Assembly: GCF_964340395.1 (NCBI RefSeq) | Contig: NC_135569.1 | Coordinates: 10,926,019-10,990,018, forward strand | DNA: 64,000 bases | Direction: 5' to 3' | Source: Glandiceps talaboti | Taxonomy: Eukaryota > Hemichordata > Enteropneusta > Spengelidae | In this document: positions 24,363-37,580 of the stretch, in pieces | Layout: every line of letters begins with the position of its first letter | How positions within the stretch are numbered: position 1 is the stretch's first letter | Translations under genes and position numbers: made by a program | Notes under the pieces: model-generated | The model's database searches: none | Seen by the model: only the letters and a program-made list of their open reading frames with translations | Told to the model about the DNA's origin: nothing

Positions 24363-24903
24363 AGTACAAAGTTGGTCTCAGATTCAGATTCACAATCAGA
24401 TTCACATTGGAGGACAATATGAGGCCAGTCGCCTCAGGTTCAGTCTCATATTCGAAAAATCATGATAAGACCGAAAGAAAAGGAGTCAAACAAGAAATAA
24501 TAATGTCCAGGCTACAGGAAATGTTCCCCCTTCACACACACTTGATGGGAGAGTGGATGTCTCAGCTTGCGTAGGGAAAATTACCTGAAAATCAGAGATA
24601 AAAGTGTGTCGTCAAGACATTAGTGAAAGGTCAAAGTTCAGCTGATGTGTTTGCTGGTAGGCGCACTATACCAATGATGGAATCTGCATTGCGGCTGTTT
24701 AAAAAGATTTTAGTGGTATTTAAAAGTCTGTAAATGTAATATTTTATATGAATGAGAAGTGGAATGTTTCCTGCTTTTCTTCTGGTGTTATGATTTTTTT
24801 TTCCGAATATGAGACTGAACCTGAGGATCAAAATGAGACTGGACTCGAATTGTCCTCCAATGTGAATCTGATTCTGAATCTGAGACTAACTTTATACTGG
24901 TAC
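24363..24903. mobile_element. Fold-back element with about 110-bp inverted ends
   Basis: Left arm about 24363-24475, right arm about 24785-24903. The arms share GTCTCAGATTCAGA, CAGATTCACATTGGAGGACA and CAGGTTCAGTCTCATATTCG in opposite orientation. The 310-bp centre has no recognisable frame. Non-autonomous. Confidence 0.75.
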
Positions 24904-25220
24904 TACAAGCTGGATTACAGGTAGCAAATTGTGTCAGACACACAAACAAGAAAATTTGTATGTATTCGTAAGAACTGCCATCAATGAATGGTTTATGGAA
25001 AAATTTGATTTTTTTGTATGCCTTTATTGTACATGTGAATAAAAGAGAATTATGTGTTGTATTTATACATAGATGTGTGAATATTATACACATACAAGGA
25101 GACTTTCAGTTAATATTGATATTATTGTTGTCTTGTGTTGTAAAGATGTCATTGATGAGATTAAAAATGATAACAATTTCATCTATTTCACATCTAGTGG
25201 TCTATTTGTTATTGACGATG

Positions 25221-26500
<1,280 letters not shown>

Positions 26501-26518
26501 CGGGAGAGGATAAATAAA

Positions 26519-26641
26519 ACGACGAATTACAAGTTTTTGTACTTCAACGGGAGAGGGCGTGGTGAAATTATTAGACTCGTATTTGCAGCAGCAGACGTCA
26601 GAATTTATAAAGAGAAATGGCGAATTAGCTGAACTCAGAAA
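26519..26641 (+). pseudogene. Sigma-class glutathione S-transferase first-exon relic
   Basis: One frame reads TTNYKFLYFNGRGRGEIIRL followed by VFAAADV. This matches the N-terminal thioredoxin-fold start of sigma GSTs and prostaglandin D synthase (MPNYKLTYFNxRGRAEIIRxxFA), including the catalytic-type Tyr and the RGR motif. The codon where the start should be is ACG, not ATG. After about 33 residues the frame loses similarity and stops, then a GTAAGT donor follows at 26642. No later GST exons were found downstream. Probably a decayed gene copy; use of a non-ATG start or a distant second exon cannot be excluded. Confidence 0.7.
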
Positions 26642-27029
26642 GTAAGTAATATGACGGGAGTAAGTAATATATTAGATTATTCATGCTATTGTGGTGTTCT
26701 GTGGTACATGGCAGGAGCAGAATTTGCGAATTTATTTTGGTCAAAAATTATTTCGCAGTGCCCTTCCCATTCTCAAAAAATTTATCCCAAAAGAACTCGA
26801 GAGTTTTAGTAGCTCCCCGGGGTACGCAGGGTTTAATAATAGGGTTAAAAAAAAGTTCAATTGTACTTGGTAAATAATCACTCCTGAGGTCTAATTTTGT
26901 TCAAAACCTTGTCATTGAGCAAATTTTTGTGAACCATCAGAATTTCCATGGGCCTCTTTGCTCTTGGTTTTCAAACACAATATTTACCCTATTCATTTAT
27001 AGGTTTAACAAATTGTTTTTAGTAAAAAA

Positions 27030-27145
27030 AAATGATAGATAGATAGATCTCGATAAATAGAGATAGATAAATATAGATAAATAGATAGATAGAGAGATAA
27101 AGGATATAGATCTAGATAGACAGATATATAGATCTAGATAGATAG

Positions 27146-27242
<97 letters not shown>

Positions 27243-27321
27243 AGGATATATAGATAGATAGACAGATAGATAGATATATAGATCTAGATAGATAGATAAA
27301 TATATATATATATATATAAAG

Positions 27322-27402
<81 letters not shown>
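27030..27402. repeat. (GATA)n, (TA)n and (GA)n compound microsatellite
   Basis: GATA-rich blocks separated by TA runs, ending in about 70 bp of pure GA. Open frames ([14 protein letters not shown]) are repeat translations. Confidence 0.97.
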
Positions 27403-27406
<4 letters not shown>

Positions 27407-28470
27407 TGCTATCCATGTGATCATTATTGTCGCTAGAGCTGTTGAGTTCCTCTCATGTGATGGTATTCTGTTACATGTTCTCTGAAGTGAAAGACAGTGG
27501 TTGAATGGGCGCATTCAGTCGACAATATAATAGTTTGGTCTGCAAACAGTTGAAATCCCACGACTCAGTCGAGTACATCATGATGTGGTCAATGTAGAAT
27601 AAAAGCATAGGCCTGAGTATTGATCCATGTGATACATATAAGTATTGCTATATTTGGTTTGATCTGTTGTCCCCAGTGTTATCGTTATGAATTGATTTTC
27701 CATATACAGAAAGAGTGAAAACCTGATTTTTTTAGAAGAATTCCGGTAGTTAAAACCATCACATGCTTCTTTTAAGATGTTGATAATTAGTATCAAGGCA
27801 AAGAAGTCTTTGGACAATTTTGATCAGCAAGTAGCGAGTTTTGAATTATTTGTCTCCCAGAGTCCGTACTTGTTATATCCCAGAAGTGTTGCGTTTTTTT
27901 CAGGAAATATAACAAACTGATCATACAGAGTGTGGATAGTATCGATGTGAGTCCAGTTTAACTGAAGCTGATTCCTTGCAAAGTTTTATTTGACTTGTCA
28001 CTTTGGCAAATTTGAGGGGAGATGGATAATTAATATCTAGGGAAGAGAAGAGTATTAACAGTTTTGTATTACATATACATAACACTGGAATTGAATGGAT
28101 AGAGTCTGGGATAGAGCATGCCATGGGCTGTATTAAAGCTAGATAGAATCAGTTAAGGTATAAGCTTACACCTATATGAGAGGGTGAATGAAGGGATCAG
28201 TGATTGTCATATTTATAACTATCTGGAGATCTAGGAGTGTCATGTCTTGGGGTAATACCACTGTCAACAACTACACAGTAGACTGTCAGAGGTATACCGT
28301 GTTTATTTTTTTTATTTTTTTTATTTTTTTATATAAAATGCTAAAGTGAACAATAGCTCATAAGATGTGACCAGGTCATACACAGATATAAGCAGCAAAG
28401 CACTATATAAGTAAATCTCATGAGCCAAAGCAATGGTTCACAGCAGCTTAGGAGTACATTAGAGAATCTT
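27403..28470. other. Intergenic stretch, nothing recognised until the LINE remnant
   Basis: Short open frames on the minus strand (for example 27578-27817) match no family I know. The right part may be the non-coding 3' flank of the LINE fragment at 28476-28750, which runs on the minus strand. Confidence 0.3.
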
Positions 28471-28475
28471 CTGTT

Positions 28476-28750
28476 TCTTTAGGGTGTTGAAAGATGTTTG
28501 TGCACACGGCTCTTGAAGGACTGAGCACCATTATCACTGATCACTCCAACTATATTGTCAGGGAGTCCATTCCAGACATGGACTGCAGTGTGGATGAAAG
28601 TTCTGCCAGTGGAGTAAGTTCTTGATACTGGTTCGATGAGTGCATGACTTGACATTGACAAACTGGTGCGAGTTGCTCGTCTTATCACATGGCTGAGGAA
28701 GCATTGCTCTCAGATCAGATGGGCACAAACTTGTGTGCATTATGACCATT
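28476..28750 (-). mobile_element. LINE reverse-transcriptase ORF, C-terminal fragment
   Basis: Minus-strand translation includes RTYSTGRTFIHTAVHVWNGL, PDNIVG and then FKSRVHKHL before a stop. This is the hallmark C-terminal tail of non-LTR retrotransposon ORF2 proteins (typically VWNSLPxxIVxxxSxxxFKxRLxKHL). The 5' part is absent or out of frame, so a truncated copy typical of LINE insertion. Confidence 0.75.
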
Positions 28751-28761
28751 TGTTTATCTTA

Positions 28762-28762
<1 letters not shown>

Positions 28763-28799
<37 letters not shown>

Positions 28800-28808
28800 C
28801 ACACACAC
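28763..28808. repeat. (CA)n microsatellite
   Basis: About 46 bp of CA repeats with one TG interruption. Confidence 0.9.
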
Positions 28809-29082
28809 TTTAACTTAAGTAGTCAAAAATATGAGTAGAACACGAGTCTCGTGACCTTATTTCCACTTTTTCTGGTTATGCATATGTTGTCTGTCAGGGA
28901 GAATATAACATACAGACATCAAACAAGGTGAGATTACTGCTGGTCCACCTGGTCACACAGCAAAGACACAGTACTTTCCAATGACATTACAACAAAGTCC
29001 CATGAATATTTTTTGTGTCATTTTTTTATGTTTTATTTCATGCCTAATTACTATGCAGTGATTCAAATTACAGTCCATGGCA

Positions 29083-29293
29083 CCAAAGTAAAGCATTTTC
29101 TGTATGTACCACAATCATTTATAGCATCCATATCAAGTGTAAAAGTATACTGTTTCATTTGCTAATTGACCACATTAGAAAGGCCACATGCTAGGCTTGT
29201 AAATAAACCAATTGAAACAGTATACTTTTACACTTGATATGAATGCTATAAATGAGTGTAGCACATAGAGAAAGTGCTTTACTTCAGTGTTAC
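29083..29293. mobile_element. 210-bp fold-back MITE, family 2
   Basis: Near-perfect inverted repeat: left AAAGTAAAGCATTTTCTGTA through AAGTATACTGTTTCA, right the complement. Centre includes GGCCACATGCTAGGCTTGTA. Matches 46011-46217 (opposite orientation) and half of it matches 43381-43506. No coding frame. Confidence 0.85.
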
Positions 29294-29355
29294 TCAGTGT
29301 ACATTCGAGAACGTAGTAGAAGCATGCAAGAATAACAGTACAAGGTGGTCGTTAA

Positions 29356-29361
29356 TTTATT
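29356..29361 (-). terminator. AATAAA polyadenylation signal of the lectin gene
   Basis: Minus-strand AATAAA about 60 bp downstream of the lectin stop codon at 29422-29424. Confidence 0.6.
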
Positions 29362-29421
29362 AGTACAGCTGAATAGTACATGAGGCACAACAAGTGACAA
29401 ACTTTGACGTTGTCCAATTCT

Positions 29422-32400
29422 CTAACCATCCATGGCCCAGTTGGGACATGCGGGTATCCATCCTGGGACATCATGACAATGCGGATCTGTGTAATAAAGC
29501 AGAAAAAAACATAATTGTGAGATTCCAATACTGACCATCTTGGAAATCAGTACAGGAAGATATTGCAGGTCAAAGTTCAGAGCAACTCTCAAACAATTTT
29601 ATCAAACTCTTTGTCGAGCACTTATTGGCCTAAAGTGGCCATATGGATGAGAATGAATAATCTATTTTGGATATTTTGATAAATAAATTAATCTACCATG
29701 TTTTTTTTCAAATTGACACAGAAAAAGTGAAACAATAAGATTAAGTCTTTGTTTGTAGATATAAATTGCATTTAGACTGACACTAAGTTGTTGTTATTGT
29801 ACATACAGAAAGTGATTTGTAAATAAACTATGGAAACACAGATAATCCTTACAATTATGTCGAGTCCGTGCAATACATCTGTCACTTCCCTATGTAAATT
29901 TGACAAGTCACTTAGTCTCACAGTCACACTGCATGACTTATGGCTTTCTAAGGCTTGTGATGTGCACACAAGCAACAACGCCACAGGAGGAGGTCAGAAC
30001 TACAAGGCAAGGCACATGTTGATCCACACAACCTTGCTATCAATATTCATTTTACCCCAGATCATGAGCACAAATTTTCTTGAACCGTCATCAGAATTTT
30101 CATGGGCCCCTTCGCCCCATCACTCCAGTACCACAGTGACTTGTGTGTGTGATAACCACAATGTGTTTTGTACAGTATCAAAAAATTGATCACATCACTT
30201 CAGTACCACACTGACTTGTGTGTGTGATAACCACTAGGTGTTTTGTACAGACTACTAATAAGTGATAATGTTGCTTTATAACTCTTACAGCTTTGTCGCT
30301 TGAGACGTGCTTTGCATGTGTGTCTTGACGTAAAGTTACGAAATCTGACAGTGAGACTACAACTTATTACAAATCACCATGTTTGGTAGATCAAATGATT
30401 TACAAAGTTTATAACACATATTCAAGCAGTTCAAAGTTTTTAGCATTGATTTACTGAAAGAAATATAAACAACACTTACAGCGTTCCTCACACACACCAC
30501 CTTTTGGTCTCACATTGCAATATTCATCATCCCACAGTCCACCACGTCTGAACCTAATGTAAAGAAAGAATTACAATCAGTGAGTTACTCCTTCACAACA
30601 TTGAATTAGAAGTGCATATAAGCTTAGAGGCAGACCCTGATCTCGGTAGGGGGGAGGGGGGCTGGAGAATTTCTAGAAAAAATTGCCGCTGGCCAAAAGG
30701 GGGGGGGGGGGGATTACTGACCAATACATGACAGAAAAAAAATTTGCTTCCCAGGTATGGGCTAAAAAAATTGTCATGCAGGGCAGCATATGTTGATTGC
30801 ATTGTAACAGTTGACAAGTTGGTGACAGTGCTATAGAAATGATCAACATATTTCATTCATGTGTTTAATGTGTTAGTGGACAGTTCCTTTTATGGATTAA
30901 CAGCTAGTATACAGACACACTTTCTTTGTGTAAAAGTGTCCCGTTATTAACTTAACTGAGAAAATGTCTGCTAAATTGAATATTGAGAACACAGTTGAAA
31001 CAAAGGGAAAGAGTTGGAGAGGAGTATAACTTCATCACTCACCATAATTGAACGCAGTCTTGTCCACCTGGGTCATTCTTTTTAATGTTATTATTTGGCT
31101 CGCCAGATGCCCAGTTGCTGTAGTCTCCAGGCTCACACAGTCCATCACGAACTGTGTCTCCCAGCCATACAAAATCACCTTCCTCATCTCTATCATCCAA
31201 ACCTATCCAGAAGCCGTGTTTGGTAATACATGAGTTGTCGTCCAAAGCATTGTCTTTGATGTACCAAACAATGGCGTTGTGTTGTTGCTCACTTTGCAGT
31301 CTTGCAAGGCCATGATAGTTTTTGAGGCAGAACCGGCTTGCTACCTCATAGTAAGAATGGATCCGTTCACTGTTTTGTTCACAGAAGAAATGATAGACCC
31401 TGCAATCACAGTCTGGTTCGTTCAGTTCTAAATAGCAGCTACCTAGATATGAAGAAATTCAAAACAGTACAAATATCTGAGTCACTAGTATGTGGAAGTT
31501 TTCAAAGGGAAAGTATGACTATAAAGTCCTTTTTGGGATAATATGAATACATCATACACACACACATATACATACATACATACATACATACATACATACA
31601 TACATACATACATACATACATACATACATACATACATACATACATACATACATACATACATACATACATACATACATACATACAAGGAAAACAGGTCAAC
31701 TGACTTCAAATAATACTGAAATACGTTATGAAGAGTATATCGACAGCCAGAAATGAAACAGATTACTAGACTAAGTATATACTGAGGCATACAGAAAGAC
31801 AGATTGTGAACAGACATCAGCGGGCATACAAAACGACAGCAGACATACAGACACGTACACCCTTCAAGCAATACTGTATGGACAGCTAGACTGCCAAATG
31901 AAAGACCCAACAATGAACATGCACTTGCAATCAAGCAACAGTAAAACAATGACAGAAAAAAAAACACACTGACCAATAAGTCGAAAAACGAACAGAAAAG
32001 AAATCATGGTTCTACAAGTCCTAGGGAGATTTGATATCTAGATAAGAAAACTATTAAAACACCAAATACTCACCTTGATATTGCTGTAGTGTAAACAAAG
32101 TTTAAAAAAAACAGGTTATCTTACGAAATACATGACTGTATGAAACAGATTTGTAAGAAGTGACCCCCTAATCCCCCTGTAATTACTGAAGGGCCCCTTA
32201 AGCTACAAATTATGAGATACGATTGTAATAGTACTGTTGGTATTCGCTCTACAGATCTCTGCCAATTACAATGACTGTGACGTAGTACGTTTCTAGAGAA
32301 ACGCTCCATAATATGCAAATGATGTTTATTACCAACTCGATCTAAAATTAAGTGCAGGGAGGATGTGATAATGGAATGTTGTTTTAATTGCATTCATTTG

Positions 32401-32568
32401 CTTATACATGGTAATTAAGGGATTTTTAGATTCTAAAACCAACGGATAGCTTGTAGATGACAAAATAATTTAGTTCCTTGAATTACTCACCCCCTCGTAG
32501 GGATTATCAGGATCAGCAAAAGCACAGGACAGTCCATATGCAAACACAAGAGCTAACTTCAAATCCAT
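29422..32568 (-). CDS. Secreted C-type lectin (single CTLD, five exons)
   Basis: Predicted secreted carbohydrate-binding protein of 208 residues. Exons in transcript order: 32568-32491, 32083-32074, 31442-31043, 30553-30480, 29486-29422; all GT/AG with compatible phases. Signal peptide MDLKLALVFAYGLSCAFA, short linker DPDNPYEGQYQG, then one C-type lectin domain: SCYLEL start, WIGLDDRDEEGDFVWLGD, WASGEPNNN (EPN, the mannose-type calcium/sugar motif), DCVQLW, then LWDDEYC (usually WND) and GGVCEE. A 25-residue Cys/Trp-containing tail (CHDVPGWIPACPNW) follows the domain. Exon 2 is a 10-nt microexon, needed because exon 1 ends in phase 0 and exon 3 starts in phase 2. Invertebrate relatives act in pathogen recognition or mucus; the ligand here is unknown. 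No second lectin gene is in the window. Confidence 0.9.
29632..29760. mobile_element. TTAA-type fold-back MITE, copy B (partial, upstream part of one arm)
   Basis: Starts AAAGTGGCCATATGGATGAG and continues with diverged arm sequence. The matching right arm is not recognisable. It lies just outside the 3' end of the lectin gene as transcribed. Confidence 0.6.
31557..31684. repeat. (CATA)n microsatellite, lectin intron 2
   Basis: About 125 bp of CATA repeats between lectin exons 2 and 3. Open frames are repeat artefacts. Confidence 0.97.
32074..32083 (-). other. 10-nt microexon of the lectin gene
   Basis: Minus strand reads TTTACACTACAG|CAATATCAAG|GTGAGT: good acceptor, 10-nt exon, consensus donor. 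It encodes Gln-Tyr-Gln plus the first base of Gly and is the only segment I found that joins exon 1 (phase 0 end) to exon 3 (which needs one preceding base) without a stop. Confidence 0.75.
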
Positions 32569-33520
32569 GTTATGATATATTCCTGTGTTATAACGATATT
32601 CATATTATGATACTAGTATATATTTGTGTAATTTTTATTTATGCCTAATTATTACTCTCACTGGTAATTGAACCTTCGGTTTTCTAAGACAGACACAAAC
32701 TAAAACTATTGTTGCAAACATGTTGATACAACAGTGATAAGCTATTGAATGGATGTTGGTTTAATTATAGTCTCAGTAGGGAGGCATGTACTGCAGAGTT
32801 TTATTGACAGAATATTTAAGTGATGCGCACTGACCAGAAACAATTCTTTTTTGGGGGGTGTTTAAAACTCTTTCTACGGTGAGTGCTATGCTACAACGTT
32901 CTATAAAACTTCACATTACATATTCTGGTCGGCCAGGAGATTGCTACAGCAAACAGCAAACAGCAATCAATGAGAAAAAAATAACTTATTGCATATGTTC
33001 TGTTGTATTCCAACAATTGTCTGTAGGAACGAGAATCTCAAAACTTTGCCCTTACGGAAGGCATTCAGTTTAAATCTGGTTCTGTATAAACCCACATCAC
33101 TATAATAAAATTACTACATGTATACTATTATACTGTAAAGACATTGACCTACACTAAAAAAATGTCGCGACAATAAAAAAGAAGAGAAATGAAAGAAAGA
33201 AAAAAATGAATAGGAATAAGGGTTAAAATAAAGTTAGGTAAATAATGTGATGGATAGAGAAGTCTGGTTCGTTAAAAAATAAAGTACAACTTAAAGTGGC
33301 CATATGGATTTTGATTTTTAATTTATGAAACAATTTTATCATGGCTTCCTACTTGAAAAATCAATGTGAAACAAGATACACTAAGTCCAAGTCCATTGTC
33401 ATGAACAGTGTGTTAATGTTTCCCGTAAAAAAGTTATGATTGCTACGGTAACCTGTATACTGCCAATAAACACGTCCCTAATTAATATGTTGTACTGATT
33501 GTTGTATTAAACTTACACAA
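32569..33520. other. 5' flank of the lectin gene
   Basis: Holds the dispersed repeat at 32675-32815 (partner of 6270-6410) and a half copy of the TTAA-type fold-back element at 33291-33402. No further gene seen. The lectin promoter must lie here, but I see no definite motif. Confidence 0.4.
33291..33402. mobile_element. TTAA-type fold-back MITE, copy C (one arm)
   Basis: TTAA then AGTGGCCATATGG, ATTTTTAATTTATGAAACAA and ATCATGGCTTCCTACTTGAA as in the full-length copies. Only the left arm is present. Confidence 0.75.
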
Positions 33521-33524
33521 GACA

Positions 33525-34115
33525 TCAGATCTGCACTCAGAAGGTTGTCAAACAAAAGCTGAGGTTGACGGTACATCTGATGCGTATAGTCTTGTATCAA
33601 GACCGTATCTGAACGTGGACAGTTGTCGAACAAAAGCCGAGGCTGACAGTACGTCTGATGCGTAGTCTTGTATCAAGACCGTATCTGAACGTGGACAGTT
33701 GTCGAACAAAAGCCGAGGCTGACAGTACGTCTGATGCGTAGTCTTGTATCAAGACCGTATCTGAACGTGGACAGTTGTCGAACAAAAGCCGAGGCTGACA
33801 ATACATCTGATGCGTAGTCTTGTATCAAGACCGCATCTGAACATGGACAGTTGTCGAACAAAAGCCGAGGCTGACAGTACGTCTGATGCGTAGTCTTGTA
33901 TCAAGACCGTATCTGAACGTGGACAGTTGTCGAACAAAAGCCGAGGCTGACAGTACGTCTGATGCGTAGTCTTGTATCAAGACCGTATCTGAACGTGGAC
34001 AGTTGTCGAACAAAAGCCGAGACTGACGGTACATCTGATGCGTAGTCTTGTATCAAGATCGCATCTGAACATGGACGGTTATCAAACAAAAACCGAGGAT
34101 GACAGTACATCTGAT
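33525..34115. repeat. 76-bp satellite array
   Basis: About seven to eight units with consensus parts AGTCTTGTATCAAGACCGTA, TCTGAACGTGGACAGTTGTC, GAACAAAAGCCGAGGCTGAC and AGTACGTCTGATGCGT. Central units are nearly identical, edge units diverged. The unit holds a short palindrome CTTGTATCAAG. Because 76 is not a multiple of 3, overlapping minus-strand open frames of 60-88 codons arise; they are not genes. Confidence 0.95.
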
Positions 34116-34640
34116 GTGTTGCAGAAATGCCCTCGATGTGCACCATAGGTGCAATATGCGACCTCATATCAAAAGAAAGCCCAACAGTCTAACATTTAGA
34201 CTATGCTTGTTGGTATAAAAATGAAAGTTTATGGAATTCAAAGTTACTTTTAATACTGATAACATTGATGATGGATCATCTACGAACAATCAAAGTAAAT
34301 TTCGCGCCAGAAATTGAAGGGCTAAAGTGTATATATAGTTATGTATCACTATAACGTGTAGAAATGCCAGTCGAAACAGTGTGATATAATGAAGATATAA
34401 CATAAATCCTGGTAGTAAATGCAAAACAAGTCAGAAAGGGGAAAAATATCGGCATGAAAGTGTTGCTGTTAAATTTCATAAAGTCTACTTCATCCAAAAA
34501 ATATTTTACTTACGTAACTCAATTCTGTGTATATCTTCTCTTCGATGTAATGTATAACTTCTGAAGTCACTGGAAAGTTGTCGAGTTTGATGAAATCAGG
34601 GGCTATATATTTAGTTTTTGGCATCGGGGGACCTCAGTTG
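34116..34640. other. Unassigned stretch between satellite and tandem duplication
   Basis: No gene, repeat unit or hairpin recognised by eye. Confidence 0.3.
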
Positions 34641-34680
34641 CAGTTGTGGAATTCACATTGAGCCAAAAACTCACAGTAAT

Positions 34681-35090
34681 CATGCTTCATTAATCTTCTT
34701 ACTTCCAGGATAGTGGGGTATCCCCCCGTTTTAAAACTTATGTTGTTTTCATTCCAAAAAGCTGACTAGTGTGCTGGACACAATATGGCCATTGCAACAG
34801 ATTTTGTTTGACTTTTTCTGCTTTCTAAAAGATAGGCACCACATCTTCACTTGTTACAGAGAGATAATCAGCTTATCATAGAGAAAGATGATATATGGCT
34901 ACGTCAGAGCGGAATTAAAAGCCACACGCTTTTCAGATCTTCAGTATAATTTCTAAAATGATGTCACACATTTGAACGAAGTATAAACTACATATTAAAT
35001 GATCAATCCAATTTCCATCTTCTCTTCCAACTCCTCATTCCCTAAATCCTTTTGTTTCTACTGTCTGTCTGTCTGTATATATCTGTGTCT

Positions 35091-35140
<50 letters not shown>

Positions 35141-35522
35141 GTCTATCTATCTATATGTCTGTCTATCTATCTATCTATCTATCTATCTGTCTGTCTCTAT
35201 CTGTGTCTGTGTGTGTGTGTGTGTCTGTCTGTCTGTGTCTTTCTCTGTCTGTCTGACAGGCATTCTCTCTGTCTCTCTCTCTCTCTCAGCCTTTAGACAA
35301 GGAGTACAGTATATGTTAATTTCTACTATTAAACTCAATGAAATCATTAAATTTTCAAACGACAAAAAATTCCATAGAATGAAGCAATATTCTGTTATTG
35401 TTTAGGTATCCATCTGCTATCTAAAGTATTAGTGACCGACTTCAAACATTGATACTAAAATATTCATGAAAGCTATTCAAGCAAATATACAAACATATGG
35501 TACATAATTATCTATCTATCTG

Positions 35523-35593
<71 letters not shown>

Positions 35594-36049
35594 TTGTCTG
35601 TCTGTCTCTGTCTATCTATTTATTCATCTATCTATGCATCTATCTATCTATCTATCTATCTATCTATTTATCCATCCGTCTATCTATATATCTTAATCTG
35701 TATAGTGCAATTTAAGTATATCATGTGATTATTTTCATTCTTTCTCTTTTTTTACTAAAAATGATTGGTTATAAAAGTGTAAATGATTAGCTATAGTATT
35801 GAATATGGTAAATATTGTGTTTGAAAACCAATCATTTTTGGTGATGAATGTGACAGTAATAATTCTCTCCCTTCTCTGTCCATGTCCTGTCTTACTAATT
35901 CTCTTGATTCCACCTTAAACATAGAGGTTGAAATCTTCACAATGAAATATTCCCTGGTGACGTCAGTATACCAGAGAGTGATGGAGAATGACATGATTCA
36001 AAATACAACAAAAGCAACAATCACACATATTGTCTATCTAACATGTAAA
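34681..36049. repeat. Tandem segmental duplication, left copy
   Basis: Nearly identical to 36411-37932. It starts CATGCTTCATTAATCTTCTT and ends TATCTAACATGTAAA. Differences are mostly lengths of the two internal (TCTA)n/(TCTG)n blocks, at about 35060-35245 and 35505-35695. No gene content. A 40-bp segment (TGGAATTCACATTGAGCCAA...) just left of this copy recurs at 36056-36097, just right of it. Confidence 0.93.
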
Positions 36050-36099
36050 TTGTGGAATTGTGGAATTCACATTGAGCCAAAAACTCACAGTAATCATTA

Positions 36100-36400
36100 C
36101 TGGGACAAGCCATTAAAGAAGCAAGTCCACTTGTTATCAAAGAGTACCAATATTTACACATGTGATGATGGGCTCTTACATAACACAAGTAAACAGTGTA
36201 GTTCACAGCGTAAGATCATTTCTAAGGAGTGGGTCAATTGAGGCAAACCTTATCTCCGTCTTATATCAGTTGTTATCAATTTATTAGGCTATTATAAGTA
36301 ACACTACAAACAGCTTTAGAGATGCAAACAACTTTTATGACACCCGTTTTCGTCAGGCAAGCCCGCGGGTTTGTTGCACTTGGACCGTTAATGGCTTGTG
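36100..36400. repeat. Spacer between duplicate copies; dispersed repeat related to 41950-42170
   Basis: Shares CCAATATTTACA, CTCTTACATAACACAAGT, TATCAGTTGTTATCA and ACAGCTTTAGAGATGCAAAC with 41950-42170. No coding frame recognised. Both copies are followed by a short GC-rich imperfect hairpin (GCCCGCGGGTTTGTT here, AAGTCGGGTTTGTA there). Confidence 0.6.
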
Positions 36401-36410
36401 AATGTCATGT

Positions 36411-36823
36411 CATGCTTCATTAATCTTCTTACTTCCAGGATAGTGGGGTATCCCCCCGTTTTAAAACTTATGTTGTTTTCATTCCAAAAAGCTGACTAGC
36501 GTGCTGGACACAATATGGCCATTGCAACAGATTTTGTTTGACTTTTTCCGCTTTCTAAAAGATAGGCACCACATCTTCACTTGTTACAGAGAGATAATCA
36601 GCTTATCATAGAGAAAGATGATATATGGCTACGTCAGAGCGGAATTAAAAGCCACACGCTTTTCAGATCTTCAGTATAATTTCTAAAATGATGTCACACA
36701 TTTGAACGAAGTATAAACTACATATTAAATGATCAATCCAATTTCCATCTTCTCTTCCAACTCCTCATTCCCTAAATCCTTTTGTTTCTACTGTCTGTCT
36801 GTCTGTATATATCTGTGTCTTTC

Positions 36824-36862
<39 letters not shown>

Positions 36863-37232
36863 GTCTATCTATCTATATGTCTGTCTATCTATCTATCTAT
36901 CTGTCTGTCTCTGTCTGTGTCTGTGTGTGTGTGTCTGTCTGTCTGTGTCTTTCTCTGTCTGTCTGACAGGCATTCTCTCTGTCTCTCTCTCTCTCTCAGC
37001 CTTTAGACAAGGAGTACAGTATATGTTAATTTCTACTATTAAACTCAATGAAATCATTAAATTTTCAAACGACAAAAAATTCCATAGAATGAGGCAATAT
37101 TCTGTTATTGTTTAGGTATCCATCTGCTATCTAAAGTATTAGTGACCGACTTCAAACATTGATACTAAAATATTCATGAAAGCTATTCAAGCAAATATAC
37201 AAACATATGGTACATAATTATCTATCTATCTG

Positions 37233-37267
<35 letters not shown>

Positions 37268-37333
37268 TTATCTATCTATCTATCTATCTATCTATTTGTC
37301 TGTCTGTCTCATCTGTTTGTCTGTCTGTCTATT

Positions 37334-37364
<31 letters not shown>

Positions 37365-37525
37365 TCATCTATCTATTTATTTATCTATCTATCTATCTAT
37401 CTATCTGTCTGTCTGTCTGTCTGTCTCTCTGTCTGTCTACCTATTTATCTATCTATCTATTCATCTATCTATATATCTATCTATATATCTATCTATCTAT
37501 CTATTTATCTATCTATCTATTCATC

Positions 37526-37580
<55 letters not shown>

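Noticed and set aside
33597-34167. Overlapping minus-strand frames with DYASDVLSASAFVRQLS repeats
   Set aside because: Each is a frame-rotated reading of the 76-bp satellite. Overlaps are offset by exactly 76 bp.
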